This document shows positions 1-9,400 of a DNA stretch of 17,399 nucleotides, piece after piece (position 1 is the first letter of the stretch; each line of letters opens with the position of its first letter). Where the stretch lies: positions 1 to 17,399 of the forward strand of contig JAYMGJ010000755.1 in assembly GCA_037178675.1 (NCBI GenBank), written 5' to 3'. The DNA comes from Scleroderma bovista (lineage: Eukaryota > Basidiomycota > Agaricomycetes > Boletales > Sclerodermataceae). A program made the position numbers and the translations under genes. The notes below the pieces were generated by a model. The model was given only the letters and a program-made list of their open reading frames with translations. It had not been told where the DNA came from and searched no databases.

Positions 1-2
1 CC

Positions 3-1031
3 CCACGAACGTTGGCATTCGCCCGGGCCCCTCGGTCTAGCATCGGTCTCGGTCTTCTACCGCCTGGTCGCACACCAGGCAAAAATCTGTTCCCCAAGCT
101 TACAAAGACACCTATGAAGGAGGCAGCGGACCGTATTCGACGGGATCTATTGGGGGATGTCCAAGGTTCTACGAGGAGCACGGCCGCCATAGAAAGATCC
201 CAAGCATATGGGTATGGGCCTAGCGTAACCAAGGACGACACCATGAGTACTATCCCGACGCCGCCTTCACTTTCGCGGTATACGCGGCATGCATATCCCC
301 TTGCTGCTGACACTAATGACACTGACGCAAGCTTGGAGGCTATGATGCGGCGCGTGGGGCTTAAGGTACCAGAGTCGAGCTCGGGGAAAAGTGCTACGGG
401 TTTTGGGACCAGTGCACCACTGCAGCGCGGTCCTGACACGGGGTTGTTGGTCCCTCCTGTATTCCAGCATGATTTACACACTCCGGATCACGAAGTATCA
501 GACGTCTTCCGCCTTCATCAAGAAGAGCAGTCTGTGATTGGCGTGGGGCCCCGAACTCATTCCCGTACGGATTCGGACTCGGACTCGGATTCTCTCAGTG
601 ACGAACCTGCGCAGCCTGGGCAACCCTCTACGGCATTCCTCATGGCTTCTGCACGCGATCCCGACCCGGACGACTCTTTTGCTTCCTCTAGTTCCAATCG
701 CTCGAGCGATTCGCTCGGTGCGGAGGAATACGGTGCAGAAGAGGTGGCTGGGGCCCCTGTCCATCCCTTTGCACGTGCGATGGCGGATGAAGGAGATGGG
801 TTCGATGACAGTTTTGACTCGGTGGATGGAGAGGTCGGAGGCAAATTTGAGGGCGAAGTTGAGGAGACGGTGTTTGGAATTCCGCCTGCACAGCGGCAGC
901 AAGGGGCCAAGACGCGTGCAGAGCTGAGGATGTTGGGGGAGGACTTACTTCAGGATACGATGGGTATCGGGAATCAGCTTGCCAAGGTTGGGAGGGTGGA
1001 GGAGAGTCCGACGCCGTTTGGACGAAGTTGA
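3..1031 (+). CDS. 3' part of a Ser/Asp-rich protein, tentatively DASH complex subunit Ask1
   Basis: An open frame runs from the left edge to a TGA at 1029-1031 (about 342 residues, N-terminus outside the window). No enzyme domain is visible; the protein looks mostly disordered. Early there is a short basic/helical stretch (LTKTPMKEAADRIRRDLLGD, about residues 32-51), then Thr/Pro/Ser-rich sequence, a Ser-Asp repeat near 568-600, several acidic patches with DDSF-type motifs, and a C-terminal block with ETVFGIPPAQR and a tail ending ESPTPFGRS. From memory, the 'TP..EAA.RI..DLL' block, the acidic DDSF patches and the ETVFG-like C-terminus resemble fungal Ask1, a DASH/Dam1 ring subunit coupling kinetochores to microtubules. 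That match is weak and is an inference; the diagnostic N-terminal Ask1 domain would lie upstream. The high Ser/Thr-Pro content would suit a cyclin-dependent-kinase substrate. Confidence 0.5.
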   Translation, partial: PRTLAFARAPRSSIGLGLLPPGRTPGKNLFPKLTKTPMKEAADRIRRDLLGDVQGSTRSTAAIERSQAYGYGPSVTKDDTMSTIPTPPSLSRYTRHAYPLAADTNDTDASLEAMMRRVGLKVPESSSGKSATGFGTSAPLQRGPDTGLLVPPVFQHDLHTPDHEVSDVFRLHQEEQSVIGVGPRTHSRTDSDSDSDSLSDEPAQPGQPSTAFLMASARDPDPDDSFASSSSNRSSDSLGAEEYGAEEVAGAPVHPFARAMADEGDGFDDSFDSVDGEVGGKFEGEVEETVFGIPPAQRQQGAKTRAELRMLGEDLLQDTMGIGNQLAKVGRVEESPTPFGRS

Positions 1032-1843
1032 TGGTGTTCACCAGTGTGTGCCAATTTGTGCTTTGAATTCACGCCATGGCTGGTCGATTTAGAAAGCATT
1101 AAGGTGCTTAGGTAGTAGTACCTAGCGATCCGCCCGGTCGCGGCCTCAGTGATTTATGAAGGAATCTGATTGTTTGGTATTGTTACGTACGTGAATTTAC
1201 GGAGAGCATGCTCTCTCCTCCTTTCCTCCATCTCTTACAGTCGTTCTGCCTTGTGTATGCACCATCTTAATATCCACGCGCCAGCACATTTTCTTTGAGC
1301 TCGATCCACCTGCTCTCAATCTACTGGATAGGCGACGCCTACCCCTTAGCATGGCGGCAGGTGGCAAGCTATCTGTTACTGTGGCAAAAACCGGGGAACA
1401 TCATTGAAGTCCGTTCACCGAGCCGGGTTCTAAGTTCTGATCTTCTCTATATGCAACTCGTGTCGGTGACAACCCTTCTGATTAGTACACTCAGCCTGCT
1501 TGCTACATGACACCGCCTACACATTGGACACATCAATGGTGGATGGTGGAGAAAGCAGATGGTACTGCGCTTTGACCTCGCCGTGTGTTGCGGTGTTTAA
1601 CGTCCCCACCTTTCACGGTCTACTTTGCTACCCACATCTAATACTAATCTGCCTATCCATGTTGTACACGCTTCATGATGGTGACTGAGAGCAGAGTATA
1701 GTACTTGTATGCATACACTTCTTGGCACATGACCGCGTGTGTGGGGGGAGCGGAAGGAGCTTGTCCATCGCATTCAAGCCCAAAGCAATGTACAACATTC
1801 CCCTGCTTTACTCTTTTCCCTAGCGAAATCTGGTTGGATCAGA
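1032..1843. other. Intergenic region upstream of the methylcrotonyl-CoA carboxylase gene
   Basis: About 810 bases with only short open frames (62-86 codons) that show no recognisable protein motif and no consistent exon chain. It should hold the 3' UTR of the first gene and the promoter and 5' UTR of the carboxylase gene. Two palindromes stand out: a perfect 14-bp one at 1202-1215 centred on GCATGC and followed by a CT-rich tract, and TAGGCGACGCCTA at 1329-1341. Nothing else could be supported. Confidence 0.5.
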
Positions 1844-4800
1844 ATGATACCTACAAACCGCACCGCAGCACACTCGCTCTACCGCATACCCATCCAGGCG
1901 GGTTCCCTGGCTTTCACCAATGTCACTGCCCTCAGGACCTCCATGGTGAGAGCTGCACCGAATAGGGCAACTTCGGGTACCACACGAAATGCTCTCAAGA
2001 GTGCTGGCTCGGTTCGTCAGGGAATATCTTCCGCGCGCAGAGGGTTGGCTACTGCCGCGCACAGTGAGTAACGCCCAAACTCTGCCAGAGGGGGCAACGA
2101 CCATGTATGGGTTGATACCTAGATTTGTCACTGTCAACTCGGAAGCCTCATTTCGACAAGATCTTGATCGCGAACAGGTACTACTGTGAAGAGTTCTTTT
2201 TATTCATATGAGCTAACCAGCATTTAGGGGCGAAATCGCATGCCGCGTCATTCGCACGGCAAAGAAGCTCGGTATCAAGACGGTCTCTGTGTACAGCGAA
2301 GTCGACGCCAATTCCCTCCATGTACTTGAAGCAGACGAAGCATATTGCATCGGACCAGCGCCGTCATCAGAGAGTTATGTTTGTATTGTCCCTAGTGCTG
2401 AGGAGACAGCATTGACTGCTGTCTTAGCTACGCATTGACAAGATTATCGAAGTGTGCCATAAGAGCGGAGCGCAGGTCAGCCTCAGACACGCGGTAACTG
2501 TGATCTAATACTGATGCATCTTACTATAGGCCGTTCACCCCGGGTAAATTCCACGATGGTTGGGTGCTAGAACCATCCTCACAACTTTGGTTGTAGTTAC
2601 GGCTTCCTGAGCGAGAATGCCAAATTTGCCGAACGACTGGTCCAGGAAGGTATTGTATTCATTGGCCCTCCTTCGAGCGCCATAGTTTCGATGGGGTCAA
2701 AGAGGTGAGCACTATCATGCGCCCTTGTGTTACCTTAGCCGATCAACACAAATATATCCAGTGAATCCAAGAATATCATGCTGGGTACGTGCACTGAAAA
2801 TCGGATTTCCCTAGCACGCCTGAGCATTCCCATCTTAGCTGCTGGTGTACCCTGTGTGCCAGGATACCACGGCACAAACCAAGATCCGAATCGTCTGTTT
2901 TCTGAGGCTGAGAAGATTGGTAGGTTTATCTTCATGCATTCCAACGCCACAGATCAGTCATACGTGATGGTCACACGTGTTCAGGATATCCTGTCCTGAT
3001 CAAGGCTATTCATGGGGGTGGCGGTAAGGGTATGCGTGTTGTATCCAATCCTAGCGAGTTTATGGATGCTCTTGAATCGGCCAAACGCGAGTCACTCAAG
3101 GCATTCGGAGATGACGGTGTCTTGGTGGAGAAATTTATCGAACGACCTAGACACATAGAAGTGCAAGTGTTTGCAGACACCATGGACGGAGTTGTCAGCT
3201 TGTGGGAACGGGACTGCTCAGTGCAGAGGCGTAATCAGAAGATCATCGAGGAGGTCCTCTCGAATTCTCAATGTCCCTAACTAATACTGACGTTGCTACG
3301 TAGGCGCCTGCACCTGGTCTTTCTCCTGAATTGCGTGCGGACTTGTCTGAAAAAGCTGTTGCCGCTGCAAGGGCTGTTCACTACGTCGGTGCGGGCACGG
3401 TGGAGTTCATCTTTGACAATGACACACAGAGGTTCTACTTCATGGAAATGTTCGTGCTAAAAGCCTACCGTGGAATCTGGGACTGAACTTGTGCTAGGAA
3501 TACGCGATTACAGGTGGAGCACCCCGTCACTGAAATGATCACGGGACTGGATCTCGTGGAATGGCAACTCGAGGTACGTCACATTGCATTCTCGTGTCTG
3601 GCGTACATGGACCGCTGTTACAGGTTGCAGCAAGAAATCCATTACCACTCACTCAATCTGCCATCCCTCTCGTTGGTCACGCATTCGAGGCTCGCATTTA
3701 TGCAGAGAACCCGCGCAATGACTTTCTTCCCGATTCTGGATCACTTCTCTATCTCTCCACGCCAGTTCCAACGCATACATTCGCTCCTTCGTTAACTCCG
3801 CTCTCACCTGGGACAGCCCAGCCCACTCGACGCGAGCCAGACACTTCTTCTGCCATTGCTCCGTCGCTTCGCCTAGAACAGGGGTTCACACAAGGAGCAC
3901 AGATAGGTGTATTTTATGACCCAATGATAGCAAAGCTTGTTGCACACGGACGAGACCGAAATGAGGCCTTGCGAATCCTTCGGCGAGGATTGGAAGAGTA
4001 CAAAGTCGTTGGGGTCTCTACCAATATTGAATTTTTGCGAACCCTTGCAGGTAATGAGGCATTTATCCAAGGAGATGTTGAAACTGGTTTTATCAAGGTG
4101 GTTGCATTTCTGTACAGTTATATGGATGCAAATACTTACGAACAGTGTTTCAGAGATACCATGCAGAACTGTTCCCTCCTGTTCCCGAACCATCACCAGA
4201 GCTCTTAGCTCAAGCTGCTCTTTATGTCGCTCTCCGGGATATCCCAACCTCTGGTGGTCATTTGTCACCTTGGACATCACTTGGGGCACGGCGCTTCAAT
4301 GGAGATGTGCAAGAACGGACGGTTACTCTTTCCAAAGATGAGCCATCATCAATACCTATCACTGTCAAACTCCGGTCAACGTCCCCTGACTACTTCGACA
4401 TCACAGTAGCTCGCTCTTCTGGTCCTTCTACCACGTTCACTTCTGTCTATGCACGGTTGACGTCACCGAATACTCTAGCCGCTTTCTCTCAGCGGACTAC
4501 GGTGGTATCACAACCTCCATCACCTGCGTTGCTATCATCTACTTCTGAACGCTTACATATTTTTTCTGCTAATGGGGCCAAGACCACTCTGGCTCTTCCA
4601 GCACCTTCGTGGTTACTATCCCTTGGCGGGGACCATCTGGCTGCGAGCAAAGGGGCCCTGCGTGCACCAATGCCAAGCTTGGTCGTTGAAGTGAAGGTGG
4701 CTGTAGGCGAGAGAGTGGAGAAGGGTCAAGCAGTGGTCGTATTGGAGAGTATGAAGACGGAGACTGTATTGAGGTCTGAGGTAGCTGGTGTTGTTAAGGC

Positions 4801-4885
4801 TGTTGGATGTATGAAGGGGGAAATGGTGGAGGAAGGCAGAGAGCTCGTGGATATTGAGACGGATGAAGGAGTGGATTGCGATTAG
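1844..4885 (+). CDS. mccA: Methylcrotonoyl-CoA carboxylase biotin-carrying (alpha) subunit, mitochondrial
   Basis: This is the biotin carboxylase plus biotin-carrier subunit of 3-methylcrotonyl-CoA carboxylase, which carboxylates 3-methylcrotonyl-CoA in mitochondrial leucine breakdown; the beta subunit is not in this window. Model: exons 1844-2063, 2123-2177, 2228-2378, 2428-2475, 2530-2543, 2597-2704, 2762-2784, 2839-2919, 2985-3253, 3304-3449, 3498-3573, 3624-4097, 4154-4885 (799 codons, TAG stop). An Arg/Ser/Ala-rich presequence precedes [16 protein letters not shown], the biotin carboxylase N-terminal domain. The ATP-grasp Gly loop HGGGGKGM is at about 243-250 with K240 just before it; [15 protein letters not shown] (370-384) and EARIYAENP carry the catalytic Glu and Arg. 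The C-terminal biotinyl domain has ESMKTE with the biotinylated Lys at about 756. Ser-Met-Lys-Thr replaces the common Ala-Met-Lys-Met. A second in-frame ATG at 1943 would give 765 aa; 1844 was preferred for its A at -3. Propionyl- and acetyl-CoA carboxylases were considered, but the size and mitochondrial presequence fit MCC alpha best. Confidence 0.88.
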
Positions 4886-5202
4886 GCTCACCCTTGCAGG
4901 GCATAGGAAGATGTGTATAGTCCGTGTGACTCTAAGATTGATGTATATTACGCGCTATCTTCAACTCGAAATGCCGCCTGCGTCGGCAGAACCCTTACTT
5001 GACGAATTGAATTGGAATGGCGAAAGTGAATTACAGTTATTCAAGGAGTACAATTTGCTTACTACTGAAGTGTATTGAAAGGTAAAAATTCCAAAGAAGG
5101 CAAAAAGTTCAGTCGTAGGACGTTCTCACGATATAACGAAGTCCCAGAACCCTTGTCAAGCAAGGGAACTTCTAGGGGCTGTCTAGATTTGGTGTCCAAT
5201 GA
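4886..5202. other. Intergenic region between the carboxylase gene and DPH4
   Basis: About 317 bases between the TAG of the carboxylase gene and the first in-frame codons of the J-domain gene. Short frames occur, for example one from the ATG at 4971 ending at 5078, but none matches a known protein. A 5' exon of DPH4 could lie here; no ATG followed by a donor in the right phase stood out. Confidence 0.4.
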
Positions 5203-5718
5203 AGCAGTCTTCACTCATTTCATCTCTCCCATCATTCGACCGAACTGGATTACTACAAGTTGCTAGGCATCCCTCGAGATGCATCGCAAGGCGACATCAA
5301 GATCGCCTATCATCGTACCCTCCTGCAATCCCATCCAGACAAACGTGCAAAGTCTTCAACTCCCGCCAGCACCGTCTTCTTCCCTCATTCTTCGAGCGAT
5401 GTCGTAGACATTGCTCTGATAAAAGAAGCATACAAAACTTTGATCGATCCTTCTCTGCGCGAGGCATATGACACTTCCCTCAACCGAGAAGCTTCAAATG
5501 GACGAGGGCCACGGCCAGCCCAGGTCGTCTCACTCGAGGAGTTTGTCGTGCATGATAGAGAAGGAACTGATGCGACGGAGCAGGAATGGCGCTATTCCTG
5601 TAGGTGCGGCGGAATTTACCGCATCACTGAAGATGATCTAGAATGCGGACGGCACCTTGTAGGGTGCCAGAGCTGTTCAGAAGTTGTATGGGTCGGGTAT
5701 GAATTGGTGGAAGATTAG
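5203..5718 (+). CDS. DPH4: Diphthamide biosynthesis protein 4 (J domain + CSL zinc finger), start unresolved
   Basis: Dph4/Jjj3 is a type III DnaJ co-chaperone needed for diphthamide, the modified histidine on elongation factor 2; it helps deliver or reduce iron for the Dph1-Dph2 iron-sulfur step. The J domain begins at LDYYKLLGIPRDAS (from 5245), has the HPDK tripeptide motif in YHRTLLQSHPDKR, and continues through IKEAYKTLIDP. The C-terminal CSL-type zinc finger shows CRCGG, a DLE segment, and CQSCS with the final VWVGYEL; the spacing CxC...CxxC matches the family. The protein ends at TAG 5716-5718, the usual family length of about 160-170 aa. The frame is open only back to 5203, where it is preceded by TGA, and contains no Met at all. 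The nearest ATG (5199) is out of frame by one base. Either a short 5' exon joins near an AG at 5206-5207, or there is a one-base difference in this sequence. It is convergent with the DNMT1 gene. Confidence 0.8.
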   Translation, partial: SSLHSFHLSHHSTELDYYKLLGIPRDASQGDIKIAYHRTLLQSHPDKRAKSSTPASTVFFPHSSSDVVDIALIKEAYKTLIDPSLREAYDTSLNREASNGRGPRPAQVVSLEEFVVHDREGTDATEQEWRYSCRCGGIYRITEDDLECGRHLVGCQSCSEVVWVGYELVED

Positions 5719-6447
5719 CGACTCCGTCTCGAAGCTGTTACCTCCACCCGTTCCGAGGTTTTCTGGCTCGTCTGGCCCGCCTCTCATCTCTGGACCACCC
5801 TGTAATTCTTTGTTTTCACAACAGTTGTTACCGTATTCACTCCTTTACTCTTATTCAATCAATCGTGCAGTGAGAACTTACACTTCCGGGAAAATTTACC
5901 ATACTAAACCCAGTTATGCAGAATACTCTTTTCGTTCCCAGAAGAAGACAGTCACAAGGACACTAATGCCGTACCCGCCATATCAATCCTCAAAACTGCC
6001 CTGCAACAAAATCTCAGGTTGACCAAGGCAGATGATCTCAATGGGGCGCTTTCATGTTCTATCCGTTGTGTGGTCACGAACAACATCGAATTCCTCTCGA
6101 AGAGCAGCTAATAGGCAATCATGACGGTCTGTTTAACTTCTAAAAGGTTTGCAATCACTCTCATAGTCACCATTCAGTTGATCATCTCGACGGCATGAAG
6201 GCATGGGTTAAACAACTTGTCAGAGCCATTGAGATGTCTGTTCTGGAAAACTCAGGATGTATAGTGCCCCCACTCCGACCGGTGTCAATTTTTCGTAGTT
6301 CGCTAAGGTATCAAATTCTTGTACCGACCAGCTAAAACATCCATTTCCAGCTGTTCCCTACCACCAACACGGAGTCATTGAACATTCTCGTCAAAGATAT
6401 TTACCTAGCTTCATCAATAGTCTTTACAATACACAGTGAGAACCACT
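5719..6447. other. Intergenic region between DPH4 and DNMT1 with a possible small spliced gene or relic
   Basis: This 729-base gap lies between two convergent genes, so it should hold both 3' UTRs. It also has open + strand segments bounded by intron-like sequences: 5914-6108 (65 codons, no Met) and 6147-6332 (62 codons). An apparent 44-nt intron at 5870-5913 (GTGAGA donor, TACTAAAC branch-like motif, CCCAG acceptor) and a 43-nt one at 6308-6350 (GTATCA, GCTAAAAC, TTCCAG) fit the size and signals of real introns in this window. The encoded peptides match nothing I recognise, so no gene is called. Confidence 0.3.
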
Positions 6448-9400
6448 TTAAGTCCTGTTTCGATCAATTTCCATGGCATCATTATCTTTGTGGTCCTCAA
6501 TCCACTTCTTGAAAAGCACGTTTCTGAATTCGCGAGCAATTGCTACGGACACGGGCCATGACACAGCGTTTCCAATTTGTCTGTGCATCTGCAATAGTAG
6601 ATTTTTTGTGGGTGAAGACTCAATGGATTCCAATCCACATACAGTAACAACACGATCACCAATTGCGTAGAAAACAAAATGGTCTGGAAACCCTTGTGAA
6701 CGAGCGAGTTCACGGACTGTCACAATGCGACGACACTATCAGATCCATGGGTAGATACCAATGTTAGACTGAACTTGTCAATAGACATGGAACTGCTTAC
6801 GTATGGGTGAAGTACACGGCCTTGTTTTGATGTTGGGTCAACGTTCGTTATGGTAGTTTGAAACCATTTATCCTTTGGTACTCGGCCATAATATCCTATG
6901 GTCACCGAAATCATGCGGTAAGCATTGATGAAATCCTTTGAACACGACCACCTACCAGGTTGGTAACCTTTTCTGGCTGTTGCAGAGCGTGGGTTGGCGA
7001 ACTGCCACTCACAAAGGTTTTGTGGTAAGCCTGTCGATCAGTCAATGAAACTGGAAATATGACAACTAATCTCTTACTCCTGTAATCTGCGTCTGCATCC
7101 AGGGGAATTGTAACAATCCTATGGCGATTCTGTTGAGAACACGAGGACACACAGCCCGATCCTCATACCTTTCGACTTTCTTGGGCTCATATGTACGGGT
7201 GTAGTGTTGGATATCCTTTGTGGGTTTTTTCCGGCATTGAAGCTGAAATGTGGTTTTCGGCGCATGCTCATAAGTGATATTTCCCCCTGAGATTCCACAC
7301 CATGGCATATCCTCCTTGCAATCTTTGAGCTTTCCCATACGCATTTCGCGTAGATTGAGGGCCCTTTTTGGATGTCTCCTACTTCGAAATGATTATGCCT
7401 TTCTATGTCAAAAATATGCTTGCATACCAATGGAATTCCGGGAGATCACCGATTGCATCAAGAGTAGACACATATCGATGAGGTGTAATACCTGGAAGAG
7501 TCCTGATGGGCTGGATTGCTAGTCCATTCGGAAACTTGATTTCAAGTTTATCATTTACAGGGAAATCATGGGTAGGTTGAGGTAAGTTGGGTAATTCAAG
7601 CCCTCGTTTTGCTGCAATGAGAAAAAACCGGGTACGGGTTTGAGGAGTCCCATAGTGTCCAGCCTGGAGTAGACCAAAGCGTACTTGATAACTAAACGAA
7701 TCGCATTTTCATTCAACTGGGGGAAACGATATACCGGAAACACGTACTCCATGTCAGTGAGTCCTCGTATCACTAATTTCAGTCCTCCCATCGGGATACC
7801 TCCTCTGACACGATTCGGTCCATCCTGACGCGCCCTTAGACTGTACTGAAGAAAGCCTCTGACATTCTCGAAAATGCAGTACTGAGGTTTGAGGAAGTCC
7901 ACCCAGGATAAGATGTTAAGAATGAGGTTGCTTTTCCGATCATTTGCCTTTCTGAACATGTTCATCTGTGAATGTGGCTGGCTGTAAAGCATGTATATCA
8001 TCAATGAAGGCCCAATTTTTTTCTTAAAAAAAAGAAAGCGACACACACCAAGGAAACCCTGCCACAATGCAGTCAATGTCACCTGGCATTGGAGGGCTGG
8101 GTAGAGCACTTCCCTCTATGGACCTCAATTCGTCTGGCATTTTATTGTCATGGATCAGGATTGCCTGACGGAGTATTCGGTTACTACATTGATTATAAAC
8201 TTTAGTTCTGTTCGAAGTGTTCTTCCTGGAGAGCTTGTCATGGAGAAAACAAAAAACAGGAACACAAAGAACACACTTGAGCGTCCGGGCTGCACTCGGA
8301 GAAATTTCTACAGCATGCGTGAATTTGAAGCACCCCAATTCTTCCATTGCCAGGGCAAAGGCGCCAACCCCTGCGAAAGGGTCAAAGACACGGAGTGGTG
8401 GCCCATCTTTCACGAAATCCTTCAACTTGTGGAAGTTTTTAATGTTTGGCTTCAGGCAGCGTTTGCATATATCCAGATCCTCTGGCCGCATCATGGTCCT
8501 CTCGTTCCATGTCAGGACATCTAAAGAGGGGAATCTGTAGTTGATGTAGAAGTGGAGCGGCGAGGTTGCCTTCCACTCCTCAATTTCTGGTAGTGAGCTA
8601 CTAACCACCACAAAACAGATCCCTACTAAGTCGGATATGACAACTGACATTTTTACATCAGTGTAGAACAAATGTCGCTGAACAAAGTTTAATGCCCAAG
8701 CCAAGTCAAACGGAAGTAAAGCCTACGAACCTCATCTTTCAGTAGTCCCTCTGGACGGCAGCCAAGTCTGTCTACACGTCCCAAGACTGACACAATAATC
8801 CTGTTATTATCATCGTCGACTGAACCTGGAGGGAGTTGCATGTCACAAATGTGACCAATATGACATGGTCCTTCGTCAGCCTTGATGAGTACAAAGTCAT
8901 CAATATGATACTTCTGGTCGTGCCAAGCTACACCGCGCCGCAACGGGTGTGCATGGAGATCATAATCATACTGATCCGCCATATCACAGATGTGGCAACA
9001 GTCTGGCGGATGCTCGGCTTGCGAAGATCTCATCTTCTCGATGTTTACACTCTTGAAAGTGGCAAGAAGGTCATCCCATTCATACCTTGAAAGACAGGTT
9101 AAGAGCAATGGCGTGCAGTAGACATTTGATAGTATTGTCGTACCTATAGAAGAAATCATGTGGTTTCACTTCAGAAAGGGATTGCCCAGGGGCAATGTAG
9201 TGTGCTTCGACTTTCCCAACGATCGTCGTTATGGCTATTGTGTCGCAGTGCGTGGTTAGGAAGAGTTCCTGAGGTTGCCCAAGTTGCTCTATAATTGTCT
9301 TCGAACTGTGGTCGAACCATTGAACATGTACCATTTCGTCCTCGCCATCGATGTAAATTATTCTAGCGAACCTACCGCAATGGTCAGGATTGCTTCCAAC

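Noticed and set aside
498..910. Overlapping frames of 117-134 codons on both strands inside the first gene
   Set aside because: They are shadows of the Ser/Asp-rich coding frame, with low-complexity Ser/Arg composition created by the repeated GACTCG-type hexamers.
7555..8109. Separate short genes for each DNMT1 exon frame on the minus strand
   Set aside because: The methyltransferase motifs occur in the right order across these frames, and short GT-AG introns join them in phase into a single protein.
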